The notes: generated by a model not told the origin, from the sequence alone. 64,000 nt of DNA from Notamacropus eugenii (GCF_028372415.1 NC_092877.1:212652116-212716115); one strand, 5' to 3'; shown: positions 45,293-57,262, counted from the stretch's first letter. Numbers and translations: made by a program.

Positions 45293-47094
45293 GTAAGATA
45301 TATAAGAACTTGCTAGAAAGAGGAGAAATGAATTAAATGGAATCCATTCTTAAATCTTAAGAAGAATGAATTTCCTCCCAGTGGTAGCCTACAGTTGAGA
45401 ATGGATCCCGCATGAGTATGTGCCCAGGTAGCAATGAAAGTGAGTCTGGGGTGCTCTCAGAATTTCCAGGCGCCTCCTGTTTTCCTCTTCTAAAATATCT
45501 TCTCCTTGCTTGGCATTTTGTAACTCAGTGGCTCCAGCTGCTTTCCTGCTCTGGTGACAAGTTTCAGAAAGCTTTGCCAAATTGTGTACATGTCCTTCCT
45601 TCACACCATTTGGAGCTATGGCAGCAGCCCAGCCGCTCCACATACAGTCTAGCAGCCCTATGTGCAAAAGACGGCTAAACTTCTCCCAGACTCCTCATGA
45701 AGCCTGATCTCCATGTTGCCCTCATTCTCTCACCTGCTACAGCACAATCTCTGGGAATTGGCTGCTAGCTTCTTTTTCCCTGCAGTGGATGATGAAGGTT
45801 TGCTTTATTGTCGATGTGAAGACTTGCCAGCTTTACCTGGCAGCTGAGATAAGAGCCAGGAGCCATGGCATTGAGGTATACTCTTCCGTAGACTTTGGAG
45901 TGATATCATTTTGGGGAAAACATTCACATCTGTGCACCCCAGTTCCCTGACTATCAATTTTGCATCAAAGCTGTATTAAAAGTACATCATTGTCTTGGTG
46001 AGGTATGCCTGTAACATGCTTTCTGTGCTCCATTCCATGGAAGTTTTTGAAATATTTGCCCAGCTACTCATTCATTATCTTCTGGGAATAGTTGACAGGA
46101 GCTCTGTTTTTGATTGACATTGGCACATTGGAGGCTGATGAGATATAAAAAGTGACAAGGCCCAACCTATTCCAAGGGTCTATTGACATCCTTTCCCAAA
46201 CTGGTATTGATTCTGTGCTTATTTAGTCACCTGGAATTAGTATAATTGTACTCAAATATTTGCAAACTTGACACATTTGCCAGTATGTATCATGATGGTC
46301 GCCTCCTGGTTATTTTTCTTCCTCCTAACTTATGTTTGAGAGTGATGAAGAGGGTTAGTGTGATTGAAAGTTGTAGAGAAGAACGGTAGCATGACGGACT
46401 CAACCACCCAGAAATGGCATGATTCAATAAGTACCTATTTCAGTTGTAGGAAGTCTCCATTCACTATCGAGTTTCACGTTAGAGCACTCACAGAGGTACA
46501 ATTCTACCTTTTTTCCTTTTGAAAAGTAAGAACAGTGAAGCTTTTATCAGCTCTTTTAAGGTTTCTTACTTTCCTTGTATACTTGCCAGCACTCAGAAAC
46601 TAGATCCAGGAAAGCTACATGAAGCCGTTTCACCTTTAAAGAATGAAAAGCCATCTTAGGAACAAATTTGGGAGGAAAGTAATCTTCCTGTGCCCAGTAT
46701 AGGAATTGCAGTAGGATATACCTGGTCAGTGGCGGAATCATTGACAGGAAGAGATGAAGTGGAAAATGTGCTTGGGTTGAGTCATCATCAGTTGGTCTTG
46801 TCTCCCTCTAGATTAATGTTGAAGGATAAGATTAGGGATCCGAAATTGGAAGGAACCTCAGTGGAATGATGCCTGACTGAGAAAAACGCTAAATTGTGTC
46901 ATTTGGCTAATTTTATTAGTCAAAGTGATGTCTACAACAAATATCTCTCATTGAATCAAGAGGTGAGGAGGTGAGCTTCTACTGATAAACTCTAGAGCTA
47001 CTTATCCTAACAAGTTACTTTTCCCTAAGTAAGAAAGAAAATTTTGACCAGTTTGTTTAGTGGTATGTACCTCAGTATTCAGGAAAAGAAGACA
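45293..47094. other. Unclassified, repeat-poor block
   Basis: 1.8 kb without a recognisable interspersed repeat. Contains a 90-bp open segment between splice-like signals at 45786-45875. Overlapping open frames of about 90 codons on both strands at 45389-45678 have no recognisable domain. No gene can be called. Confidence 0.45.
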
Positions 47095-47865
47095 GTTCTA
47101 GGCTGCATCCCAAAGATCATGCAAATGGGAAAAGGACTCACACGTAAAAAATATTGATAGTAGCTCTTCTTGTGGTGACCAATAACTGGAAATCAAGGGG
47201 ATGCCCATCAACTGGGGAGTAGTTGGACAAACTGTGGTATATGAATATAATGGAATATTATTGTGCTCTAAGAAATGATGACCATGCAGACTTCAGAAAA
47301 ACCTGGAAAGACTTGTATGAACTGAATCTGAAAGAAGTGAGCAGAACCAGGAGAACATTATACACAGTAACAGTCACAGTGTGTGAGGACTGATTTTGAT
47401 AGACTTAGCCCTTCACAGCAATGCAAGAGAATTAAAACGTTTCAAAGGATTCATGATGCAAAATGCCATCCACATCCAGAGAAAGAACTATGGAGCTGGA
47501 ATGCAGGATGAAGCAGACTATTTTCTATTTTGTTATGTTTCATTTTTCTCATGGTTTCTCGCATTCATTTTAATCCTCCTGTTCAAAATGACTAATGTGA
47601 AAATAGGAATATATTTAATAGGAACATATTGTAGAGCCCATAGAAGATTGCAGGCCCTCTTGGGGAGGGAGGGGGGAGAAAATGTGGAATTAATGGAAGT
47701 GATTGTTGAGAACTGAAAATAAATAAATTAATAAATTGGGAAAAAAAGAAAAGGCAGTCAGACAAAAGTACATTTCAGAATAATAGACCAGGAAACAGAG
47801 AATAAAGCTCTATTTTCCTCATTAATGAAACATAGAAAAGAAAGAAATAATGAGAATGAAAAAAA
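47095..47865 (+). mobile_element. 5'-truncated L1 with the same 3' extension as the 56 kb L1
   Basis: Begins near the end of ORF2 ('ttctaggctgcatcccaaag'), covers the C-terminal part ('tagctcttcttgtggtgacc', 'gagaaccaggagaacattat'-type text), the 3' UTR and canonical end near 47745. It continues for about 90 bp that match 61968-62034 (about 90% identity by eye) before an A/G-rich tail. 'aaaagaag' at both edges (47083 and 47863) may be a short TSD. Confidence 0.85.
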
Positions 47866-48121
47866 GAAGCCTCATGATCCTTTTTTGAAGCCTATGCCTT
47901 CTCCATATTCTGTAAAAGTATACAATATTGTGTCTTAAGTAATGACTTCTTTGACAGATGGACAAAGAATTTGTGTTGCTTTCAGGCCCAGAGAATTCAC
48001 TATAGTTTAGTATTGTGTATCCTTAGATTAGATATATCCTTATGTCTGTTTATACTTTTTTCTATAGCTTAATGAAGAAAAGATGGTCCATTTTTTTCCT
48101 TCTGAAGAACACAAAAGCAAA

Positions 48122-48237
48122 ATATATGTGTATATAATATACATATATATACACATACAAATGTATGCACACATACAAACATACGCATGTGTGTATACAG
48201 TTTTATGTGCATATATTAATATATATGCATATGTATG

Positions 48238-48279
<42 letters not shown>

Positions 48280-48280
48280 G
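48122..48280. repeat. TA/CA microsatellite, left of SINE
   Basis: Mixed TATA, CATA, then (AC)n at 48241-48272. Confidence 0.95.
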
Positions 48281-48281
48281 T

Positions 48282-48521
48282 AGCTAGATGGTACAGAAAA
48301 TAGAATGCCAGGTCTGAGGTCAGGAAGACTCATCTTCCTAAGTTCAAATCTGGCCTCAGATACTTCCTAGTTGTATGCCCCTGGGCAAGTCACTTAACCC
48401 TGTTTACCTCAGTTTCCTCATTTGTAAAATAAGCTGGAGAAGGAAATAGCAAACTTCCAGTATCTTTGCCAAGAAAACCCCAAATGTGGTCGCCAATAAT
48501 TGTACACAACTGAACAACAAT
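48282..48521 (+). mobile_element. RTE-tailed tRNA SINE inside a dinucleotide array
   Basis: 'agctagatggtacagaaaat', 'gaggtcaggaagactcatct', 'gccaagaaaaccccaaatgt', 'acaactgaacaacaa'. AC array on its left, TG array on its right. Confidence 0.92.
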
Positions 48522-48575
48522 ATAATATATATATGTATGTGTGTGTGTGTGTGTGTGTATACACATATACATATA
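48522..48575. repeat. TA/TG microsatellite, right of SINE
   Basis: 'atatatatatgtatg' then (TG)n to 48558, then 'tatacacatatacat'. Confidence 0.95.
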
Positions 48576-49236
48576 AAATAATCTTGTTTGCCATCTGTAT
48601 TTTTAGGAATGAATGAAGCAAAACAAACTCTGGCAAGAGATTAAAAGACAAAACAAAAAACCCTTCTGGCCCATGGTGACAACAAAAAAAATGAAATGTT
48701 AGTGTTGGGTATTTGACATTTACCCTCTGTTACTCCATGTGTTACACTTGGATAAGCAGCATAAGATGTTTGCCTGAGGTTCCAGAGTGTAATGAAATCT
48801 AACTCTGCTGTAGCGCCTTTTGGAACCTGGGAATTTAAAAGAAACATAAATTACCAAGTTTTTTTTCGGCTATCATCATTCATAGGGGACATGAAAATTT
48901 TGTAAAACCATTTCATATTTATAACCAATGGGATTTTCTCCCTGTGTACAAGCTGTGAAAGAAGAAGCTTTAATGGCTGTAGTTAATCCCCTTGCTTCCA
49001 TTTTAATCATTGATTGGACAATATTGAAGTCTTCCAAAATGTCTGAATTGCATGGTTGACCAACTTAGAAGCAGATTGAGAAATTTCCTTTTTACATAGC
49101 CCAAAATAATTTTAAGAGACAGCAGCAGGAATCCCTGAAGGAAGCAGGGATTAACCAATTTGAATGGTAGGTCAAGGAAGAACGTAGAATTATTCTCATG
49201 TCTCTGATGTGGGGGAGGCTGAATGAATTGGCAACA
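48576..49236. other. Unclassified non-coding DNA
   Basis: No gene or repeat recognised. Confidence 0.45.
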
Positions 49237-49335
49237 GAGCAGGAAAAGGGAGAGGAAAAAGGAGGGAGAGGGAGAAAGAGAAATAAGAGAGAGAGAATGT
49301 AGATATATGTACACACACACACACATATATATACA
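49237..49335. repeat. Polypurine tract followed by (AC)n/TA
   Basis: GGGAGA/GAGAGA from 49237 to 49300, then AC and TA units. Confidence 0.9.
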
Positions 49336-49496
49336 AATTGCGTAATATACTTCTATAAAACTCGTTACTCTTCCATACTGTGAATCTTAGACTCTTAGTG
49401 TTTGAACTTCTTAAGATAATCTAGTCAATCTTAAGACTTCCAAGAGGAACAAAGTGAGATATCCTTATATGCAGGATCATTCAGGTAGGGTGATGT

Positions 49497-49700
49497 ATGA
49501 ATAGAAAAATATTGTTGAAACTGAGAAGACCTGGGCTAAATGCCTATGACATATACTGGCTGTGCGATCCTGAGCAAGTCATTTACATTCTCAAAGTTCT
49601 GGTCAGCTTACTAAGACTCTAGGCTCCAGAAAAGGTGTAATTTGTGCTCATAGAGGGAGTTTCCTTGCTTGGGAGTTTCCTCTTAGATGAATGAAATCAC
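49497..49700 (+). mobile_element. MIR-like CORE-SINE with 'gagggagtttcc' tail
   Basis: 'gaaactgagaagacctgggc', 'gctgtgcgatcctgagcaag', then 'catagagggagtttccttgc' and 'tgaatgaaatcacaggtcc', a tail type common in marsupial MIR relatives. Confidence 0.7.
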
Positions 49701-49979
49701 AGGTCCTGTATGTTTGTCTCTGTCTAAATGAAGTCTCTCTGTGTGTGCAGATACTCAATTTTAAAACCTTTTGCAGTCTTCTGTAGCAATAGTTCAATAT
49801 CTAAATATATCATCAGGAAATTTTCTCTTTCTTTGAGCCAAAATGTTTCTTGCTTTCAGTCTTCCCTGATTTTTATCTTCAGAGGAAATGAAAATAGATG
49901 GTTAATAGCTTCATTTCTTAGAAAGCAGTTAATTACTCTTTCAATATTCTCTCTGAGACAGAAACATCTTTCCCAATTC

Positions 49980-50978
49980 TTTTTTTTATTTTTTGAAAAT
50001 TTTTAATTAATTTTATTTATTTTTGGTGTTCTATGATCACTATCATATAACTTAGATTTTTCCCCTCCCCCCCTTCCCAAGATGGCATACAATTTTATAT
50101 AGATTCTACACATACATTTCTATTAAATACATTTTCACTATAGTCATGCTGTGTAGAAGAATTAAAATGAATGGGAGAAATCATATAACAAACCAAAATG
50201 TTAATACAAAAGAAAATGATCTGCTACATTCTGCTATTGAATTCCATATTCTTTCTCTGGATGTGGAAGGCATTTTGCCTGAAAAGACCATTGGGAATTT
50301 TTTTTAAGTCCTTGCATTGCAATGAAGATCCAAGTCTACCAGAAAAATTCTTGACACACTGTGGTCGTTGCTGTGCACAAAGTTCTCCTGGTTCTGCTCC
50401 TTTCACTCAGCATCAGTTCATATGAGTCTTTCCAGGCCTCTCTGAAGTCTTCCTGTTCATCATTTCTTATAGCACAATAGTATTCCATTACATTCATATA
50501 CCATAATCTATTCAGCCATTCCCCAATTGATGGAGATCCCCTTGATTTCCAGTTTTTGGCCACCACAAACAGTGCTGCTATAAATATTTTTGTACATGTG
50601 GGACCCTTTCCCATTTCTATTATCTTTTGGGGATACAGTCCTAGAAGTGCTATTTCTGGGTCGAAGGTTATGCATATTTTTGTAGCCCTTTGGGCATAGT
50701 TCCAAATTATTCTCCAGAATGGTTGGATCAGCTCACAGCTCTACCAACAATGAATCACTATTCCAATTCTCCCATATCTTCTCCAACATTTGTCATCTTC
50801 CTGTTTTGTCATATTAGCCAATCTGATAGGTATGATGTGGTATCTCAGAGTTGATTTGATTTGCACCTCTCTAATCAATAGTGATTTAGAGCATTTCTTC
50901 ATTTGACTATAGATAGCTTTAATTTCTTCCTCTGAACACTGCCTATTCATATCCTTTGACCATTTATCAGTTGGGGAA
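49980..50978 (-). mobile_element. 5'-truncated L1, antisense
   Basis: 3' end near 49980 (T-rich), C/T-rich 3' UTR at 50060-50075, ORF2 C-terminus to 50978. It lacks the 3' extensions seen in the 18.5 and 61.9 kb copies. Confidence 0.88.
50224..50978 (-). pseudogene. L1 ORF2 C-terminal domain, disrupted
   Basis: 50741-50989 encodes 'RQCSEEEIKAIYSQMKKCSK' and 'KQEDDKCWRRYGRIGIVIHC'. 50336-50614 encodes 'RLWYMNVMEYYCAIRNDEQE' and 'MLSERSRTRRTLCTATTTVC'. Frameshifts lie between them. Confidence 0.85.
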
Positions 50979-51361
50979 ATCCTTCCCACTTCTTGATGGA
51001 GAAGCTTGGTCTCTGTCCTTCATTCTTATTGTCCTCTTCCAGGTCTTCCCTCTTCTCTTGTTTGTGGAGTTTCCACATGGGTGTAGATCTGAAGACTCCA
51101 TCACTTCTCAGGTTGATGAACAGTCCGTGATCCCTGCTGCTTGTCGCTATGGTTTATGGTAATAGGATTGTAGGCTGGAAATCACAAAAGCAAAATAAAC
51201 TAAAAAAACAAAGAAAAATCCTCCCTCCGTAAACCATTCTTCAACTGTACTCATTCAAAGCTTCTTTATCTTTTTTTTCGGGGGGGGGGGGCTGGAAAGG
51301 AACTTAACTAAAGATGCCTAACAAAACATTTGAACTGTATGTGATTCAGTATTTATCAGAA
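50979..51361. other. Unclassified DNA with a G12 run
   Basis: Twelve Gs at 51280-51291 directly after T8. Otherwise nothing recognised. Confidence 0.5.
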
Positions 51362-51592
51362 TGATGCAATAGAGTGCTAAACTTGGAGTCAAGAAGACCT
51401 GAGTTCAAATCCTGCTTCAGATACTGCCTTAGTTTAGCAGATAAATCACTTCGCTTCTCTCAACCTCAGTTTTCTTATCTGCTAAATGGGGATAACAAAT
51501 GCATCTACTTTCCCAGGTTATTGTGAGAACCAAATGACATACATGTTCCAAATCTTAAAGTACCATGTAAATGATGGGTATTATTAACCATT
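51362..51592 (+). mobile_element. CORE-SINE, nearly complete
   Basis: 'acttggagtcaagaagacct', 'gagttcaaatcctgcttcag', 'catctactttcccaggttat', 'tattgtgagaaccaaatgac'. Confidence 0.88.
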
Positions 51593-51947
51593 TTCCCTTT
51601 AATATCTCACCATTCACCAGAGATATAAGAATTTGTCTGTACCACTTCTTACTTTACTGAATACTCCTTTATGACCACAAACCATAGTCATACCTTGTCT
51701 CTATGAGCAGTATGACTCTTGTATTCTTGAGGCAACCAGGCAGACTTCCTTTGAAGTTTTCTCTCAGATATTACTATAAAGAAGTCAGAGGATACCCAAA
51801 TGTTTCCATCTTAGATTCTAAGAGGGCCTTCTAACTAATTATATTCAAATTCAAATGACCTATTTTTAATATTTTTAGCAGTTCTTCTGCTCCCTGAATC
51901 ATGACCTTTCAAATATTAAAAAGCCTCTAATTACCTTCATTGGATTG
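51593..51947. other. Unclassified non-coding DNA
   Basis: Nothing recognised. Confidence 0.45.
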
Positions 51948-52055
51948 AATTAAAAAATATTTAATAAGTAGATAATGTTTTTAGATGTTGGAGAAGACAT
52001 ACACTTTGGTAGAGCTCTGTTCCAGACCTCAAGGGTGGAGCTTAGAATCTAGTAG
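51948..52055 (-). mobile_element. L2-like 3' tail, antisense, diverged
   Basis: 'aatatttaataagtagataa' and 'ctcaagggtggagcttagaa' fit a worn antisense L2 end. Confidence 0.45.
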
Positions 52056-52071
52056 CATAATAAAAAAAGAA

Positions 52072-52328
52072 ATAGTTAACATTTATATAGTACCTACTAA
52101 GGGTCAGATTCTGTGCTGAGCATTTGACAAGTATTATGTCCTTTGATCCTCACAGCAATCCTGTGAGGTAAATGCTATTACTATCCCCTTTTTAGAAGTA
52201 GGGAAACTGAGGCAAACAGGGGTGAAGTGAAGTGTTCAGCATCACACATCTAATAATGTTTGAGACCAGATTTGAACTCTGGTCTTCCTGACTCCAGGGC
52301 CAATGCTCTGTCCACTGAGGCACCTAGC
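52072..52328 (-). mobile_element. CORE-SINE, antisense
   Basis: 'tttgatcctcacagcaatcc', 'tgtgaggtaaatgctattac', 'gggaaactgaggcaaacagg', 'cttcctgactccagggccaa'. Confidence 0.92.
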
Positions 52329-52367
52329 AAAGGAGTTTTCTTCTGAAGAAGGAATTATGAGTATCCC

Positions 52368-52466
52368 CTTGTAGATGAGGAAATCCTGTGCTCAAGATCA
52401 CACATAATGAATGATAGGGCCAGGACTTAGAGCTAAGTCTTCCGAGTCCAAGTCCACCATGCCCTC
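52368..52466 (-). mobile_element. MIR-type SINE fragment, antisense
   Basis: 'ttgtagatgaggaaatcctg', 'gctcaagatcacacataatg', 'gtcttccgagtccaagtcca'. Confidence 0.65.
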
Positions 52467-52871
52467 AATAGTATTAATAAGAACTAAGAAAATAGACTGG
52501 GTATAAGTATGTAGATATTTCTACTTCGCCACAATTAAAAAGAAAGGTAGACTTCATTTATATGTAGAGAACAGGCATCAGGCAGGTTTCCAAATCCTGC
52601 CTTTCCTTCTCTCATTCCAACTGGTCTAGGTATCAACTAATTCCAGAAAAGAGTTGTCTGATAAAGTATCAAAGAGTTGTCTTCCAGAAAAACATCTAAG
52701 TTGTAATACTGAGAGTTCATTGTCAGAAAACAAAACGAAATGAAAACCTTTCTAAGAACAATTGCTAATTGGGGAAATTTTCAGCATCGTGATGGACCAT
52801 TTGGGGGAAGATGGTTTTGGACAGTGGTGCTTCGTAATTTTCCCTTCTCCTCTCCCCAAACCAGTCCAATA
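52467..52871. other. Unclassified non-coding DNA
   Basis: Nothing recognised. Confidence 0.45.
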
Positions 52872-52975
52872 TCCAATCTAATAAACATTTATTAAGTGCT
52901 TGAGCTGTACTAGATACTGTGCTAAGTGTTGGGGATAGATTAATAAAATGGAAGACAGTCTCTGTCCTCAAGGAG
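52872..52975 (-). mobile_element. L2 3' end, antisense
   Basis: 'ctaataaacatttattaagt', 'gatactgtgctaagtgttgg', 'tctgtcctcaaggagg'. Confidence 0.85.
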
Positions 52976-53439
52976 GAAGGAAGATGGTGGGTAGAAGAAC
53001 TCTTGGGATACCAGGAAGGATATCTTGTTCTGTGGAGTTGAAAGCAGCCAGGGCAGCAGATATCAAGTAGAGTGATCTAAGACTCCAGTTTCTGATGATC
53101 TATAAAGGAAAGCAGTGGGAGGAGTTTGCTATTCTCCAAACAGAGGGAAGAGGAGGCTAACTGAGGAAGATTGGGTCAAGCAAGGACAGAGTTAGCCTCG
53201 TAGTGGTGATTTTAGAACTATAACTGAAAAACAGACTTAAAAAAGGCTACTGTGCTTCAAACAGAGCTACTTGATTATCTTTAAACCCAAATCACTCTGG
53301 CTTTCACTAAGTGATCAATAATAGCCACCAGACCAAGTCACTGTGATTCATTGTTTGGATTTTGATGGCTTAGTATAAGTCTAAATAGCAAATGTTCTGT
53401 GTTCTGGTCAAAATCTTCTAGAGTCTTCCCTTCCTAGAT
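52976..53439. other. Unclassified non-coding DNA
   Basis: Nothing recognised. Confidence 0.45.
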
Positions 53440-53765
53440 CAATATTTTGTGATGACAAATAAGGCTAATATTGGTCTCCGTTCTTACCTAGCCCTTAATC
53501 ATTGAATAGACATAGCTTTAGACAAACTGAGACCTAGGAAAGACCTTAATTTAGAAAGACCAAGGTCACCCACTGAATCCTGGGCCATTACCAGTCATTC
53601 TGAGTTTTGTCTTGCCACTGGACTTCAATGGTTTTGGAGGAGAGAAGGAAGTTAATGACTTTGCGCAGCTCTGCCTCACTTAAGTCCAATTCACTCACAA
53701 TCCAAGATAGCATCTTCTTAATGTTACTGGTTTTCTGAGAATGAAAGATGAGCAACAACAACCTT
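53440..53765 (-). mobile_element. Unclassified dispersed family (copy 4, antisense)
   Basis: The reverse complement starts GTTGTTGTTG and shares 'ttaagtgaggcagagctg', 'agtcattaac'-type and 'agtccagtggcaagacaaaa' segments and the 'cagtgggtgaccttgg' block with the 23.9 kb copy. It then follows a different 3' part ('aggtctcagtttgtctaaag'). Confidence 0.65.
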
Positions 53766-54002
53766 GTCCTTGTGCAGGGAATTCTCATGCCCTTTTGCCA
53801 TCTGTGGCTTCATCTGCCATTGTGATAGAGTGTTTTGTTTTATTTTTATTCTGAACTGTACAAATATCAAGTGATATGGATATTTCCATATACCTAGTTG
53901 AACACAAAAGGAGGATTGTGCATGAAACTGACAATTTCTGTCATGTATAGCTTGCTTTTCTTTTTCAAGATATAGCAAGTACAACCTGTAGCTTTTAATA
54001 TG

Positions 54003-55235
54003 TCTTGTGTTTTTATTTCTTTCTAATCATCCTCCTATTCTCTTCTCTGCATTAAAAGCAAAACAAAAAACAAAAGATACTTCAATGACCTTTGTTTCAT
54101 TTTTTTCCTATACTTTTTATCTTTACTTCTACCTCTGACCACAACTCCAAGATTTTGGAAAACAAAATGAAACAAAAAAAAATATGCACAGTAAGGCAAA
54201 ATAAGTCCCCACAGTGACCATGTCCAGAAATGTGTGTCTTATTCAGCATTCATCGTCTCTCTGTCAAGAGATGAGTAACGTTATTCATTACCAGTCCTCT
54301 AGAATCACAATTGGTCATTGCATTGATGAGACCTCTAAACTCTCTCAAAGTTGTTTTTCTTTACAACATTGTTTTTATTGCATAAATTGTTTTTCTGGTT
54401 CTGTTCACTTAACTCTGCATCATTTCATACAAGACTTGCCAGGTTTCTCTGAAACCATGCACTAATAATTTCTGAGTATAATAATTATATATTATATTAA
54501 TATACTAGAATTTTAGTCTTTCACCAATCTCCTTATTTCCATTTCTTTTCTACTATGAGTGCTGCCACAAATATTTTTAGATAATTGGTTCCTTTTCTCT
54601 TTTTTCTTTAATTTCCTTAGAAGTAATGGTCTAATGCCTAATGGGCAAGAAGGTCATTCAGTGGACAGAATACTGTGTCTGAAGTCAGGAAGACTCATCT
54701 TCCTGAGTTCAAATCTGGCCTCAGACACTTACTAACTGTGTGATCCTGGGTAAGTGCTCTTTTTGCCTCAGTTTCCTCATCTGTAAAATGAGCTAGAGAA
54801 GGAAATGGCAAATCACTCTAGTATCTTTGCCAAGAGAACCCCAAATGAGGTCATGAAGAGTTGAACGTGGTGGAAATGACTGAACAACAAAAAAATTGTC
54901 CTAATAGCAATATTACTGGTACAAAGGGTGTCCACAATTAAGTAATTTCTTAGGCATAGTACTGAACTGCTGACTAGAATAATTAGACCAATCATAGTTC
55001 CACCAGCAATTAATTAATGTGTCTATTTTCCCATAGCTTCTCCAACATTAGCTATTTTCTTTTTCTTCCTTCTTTCCTTCCTTCCTTTTTTTTTGGTCAT
55101 TCTTGTCAGTCTAATAGGTGAGAGGCAGAATTTAAGAGTCAATTTAATTTTGATTTCTCTGGTTATTAGTGATTTGGAGAATTTTTTCAAATGCTTGTGT
55201 TTGGCTTGGACTTCCTTTGAACACAACCTGTTCAT
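54003..55235 (-). mobile_element. Old L1 3' region, antisense, split by a SINE
   Basis: 3' UTR text 'aatatgcacagtaaggcaaa', 'gtccagaaatgtgtgtctta', 'gttctgttcacttaactctg'. After the SINE it continues 'tggtacaaagggtgtccaca', 'catagttccaccagcaatta', 'ttctctggttattagtgatt'. Confidence 0.78.
54651..54893 (+). mobile_element. RTE-tailed tRNA SINE inserted in L1
   Basis: 'gaagtcaggaagactcatct', 'gagttcaaatctggcctcag', 'gagctagagaaggaaatggc', 'gccaagagaaccccaaatga'. Imperfect TSD: 'gtctaatgcc' (54629) and 'gtcctaatagc' (54898). Confidence 0.93.
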
Positions 55236-55237
55236 AC

Positions 55238-55310
55238 ACACACACACACATATGTACATATATACATATGTTATATATATACACATGCACATCACACACA
55301 CATATACATA
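55238..55310. repeat. AC/TA microsatellite
   Basis: (AC)n, 'atatgtacatatatacatatg' and 'atcacacacacatatac'. Confidence 0.95.
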
Positions 55311-55454
55311 TAAACAATTTACACATTGGAGAATTGGAACAGAGTGTATTAAAAGATCACAGTCTGGTATGCTTTTGTAAAAGAAAATGTAGACATTCTT
55401 TTAGAAAACAAATTTCATTTGCTTGAATTATAATCTTTCCAAAAGTCACACTAT

Positions 55455-55615
55455 TATTAGAAGGCTCCGTAGTACAATGGAAAACATATTGTCTTGAAGG
55501 CAGGATAGCTAAGTCTACATCTTTGCTCTGCTCCTTAATGGTTTGATACTTACAGGTCTTTTTTTTGTCATTTAGAGCATCAGTTTTCTCATCTATACAA
55601 TTAGGACAATTTCTG
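55455..55615 (+). mobile_element. MIR-type SINE, decayed
   Basis: 'ctccgtagtacaatggaaaa', 'ttgtcttgaaggcaggatag', 'cagttttctcatctatacaa'. Confidence 0.65.
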
Positions 55616-55982
55616 TCCTATCTAGGAAAGGAAAGATCTTTGCAGAAATTCAAAATGCTCCACACCAATGACAAAACTAGACTGGTTGCTAATCTTCCCC
55701 CATGATCTTCCATATCCTCTATCTGTTTGTGCAGATTGTCTGCCATGCTGCGACCCTCTCCCTCCTCATCTCTACCTTGAGGCCTAGACAGCCTAGATGA
55801 CTTGTTCCAGAGTAGTAAATGGCAGAATGTCAATTTCTCTTTGAATTTCTCATTTCAGAGCACAGGACGGAATTTGGTGGAACTGAGTGACAGAGAAGTC
55901 TGGGGCACATGATAGTAACATCGGTTGCTCCTGTGACTAACAGCTTACAGACTGAATGTTTGAAAGTTACCTACTTGAACTT
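55616..55982. other. Unclassified non-coding DNA
   Basis: Left flank of the large L1. No repeat or gene recognised. Confidence 0.45.
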
Positions 55983-55989
55983 CTAGAAA

Positions 55990-55999
55990 CCAAGATGGT
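55990..55999 (+). promoter_or_regulatory. YY1-like site at L1 5' end
   Basis: 'ccaagatggt' at the extreme 5' end, same place as in the 37 kb L1. Known role in human L1; here by analogy. Confidence 0.45.
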
Positions 56000-56689
56000 A
56001 GAGTAAACTGTAAGTGCTCTCACCCTACCTTGTTGCCCTGGAAAAATTCAGAGAATATTGCCCCAGGAAAAATCTGGGAATAGTAGAGTCAGCAGAAGGG
56101 GTACAGCAGTCTTTTAGCCTGGGAGGCTAGGAAGATTGAAGGAATGGGTCCCTCTTGCTGTTGCTGAAGGAGACCAGTGCAGGACCAGAGGCATCCCAGT
56201 AAGCCCCACCTCAGCAGACTAGCAGGAGATCCTGAGCTTCAAAGGAGTGGAGCCATTAAGTAACAACATCAGGACCCCAGATGTGCCTTAGCACAGCCTA
56301 GGGAACTGAGCAGACACCAGCTCAGAAGGGATTCACTAGTCACTGAGTCTGCTCATGCTCTAACACAGAACTAGGTGAGGAGGAGAACTCCAGCAGCCAG
56401 ACTACCCCCTCCCCACACCTTACTTTGTGAGCTTCAGTGTAACTCCAGGGAAAGCTACATAGTCTTTAGCTGACCTTGACCTGGGCACACACCAGCCTGC
56501 TCAGCACTAGGTAAGCTGCAGCATTATATATCTTCTAGTTGAAAGAACCAGAGTCCACAGCATACAAGTTAGTAACCAGGCCCCTACCTCCCAGCAAAAG
56601 AAATATTGGACAGAGCCCTCTGTGCCCCAGAAGCAGAGATCCACTTTAAAAACCAGGGAAAAGGCAATCACCATGAGCAAGAAGCAAAG

Positions 56690-57262
56690 AATGAAAAATA
56701 GAAGAAAATGTAAAATATCTCGTTGGAAAAACAACTGATCTGGATAATAGATCCAGGAGAGAAAATCTAAGAATTATTTGTCTCCAGGGAAACCATGGTG
56801 AAAAAAAAGCCTGGAAAGCATCTTCCCAAAAATCATAAAGGAAAACTGCCCTGAAGTACCAGAACTAGGGAGGAAAATAGTCATTGAAAGAATCCACTGA
56901 TCACTTCCTGAAAGAGATCCCTAATTGAAAATGCCAAGGAATATTGTTGTGAAATTCCAGAATTATCAGGTCAAGGGGAAAATACTGCAAGCAGTTAGAA
57001 AGAAACAATTGAAATACTGAGGACCTACAGTCAGGATCACACAAGACCTTGAAGCTTTTACATTAAAAGATCTGAGCAATTGGAATATGATATTCTCTAA
57101 GGCAAAGGAGCATTGACTACAACCAAAGATAGTTTACTCAGCAAAATTGAGGATAATTCAAGCAAGGAAATGGACATTCAGTGAAATAAAGGATTTCCAG
57201 ACCTTCCTCATGAAAAGGCTACAGCTCAATAGAAAATTTGATCTTCAAATATAAGACTCAAG
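56690..57262 (+). pseudogene. L1 ORF1, disrupted
   Basis: ORF1p binds L1 RNA as a chaperone. Seen here: RRM-like region ('KENCPEVPELGRKIVIERI', about 56835-56895), then the C-terminal domain 'PRNIVVKFQNYQVKGKILQ' (about 56935-56990), 'RKKQLKY' and 'TVRITQDL'-like text near 57030, 'YSAKLRIIQARKWTFSEI' near 57135-57190. The N-terminal coiled coil is poorly kept. Several stops and frameshifts. Confidence 0.8.
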
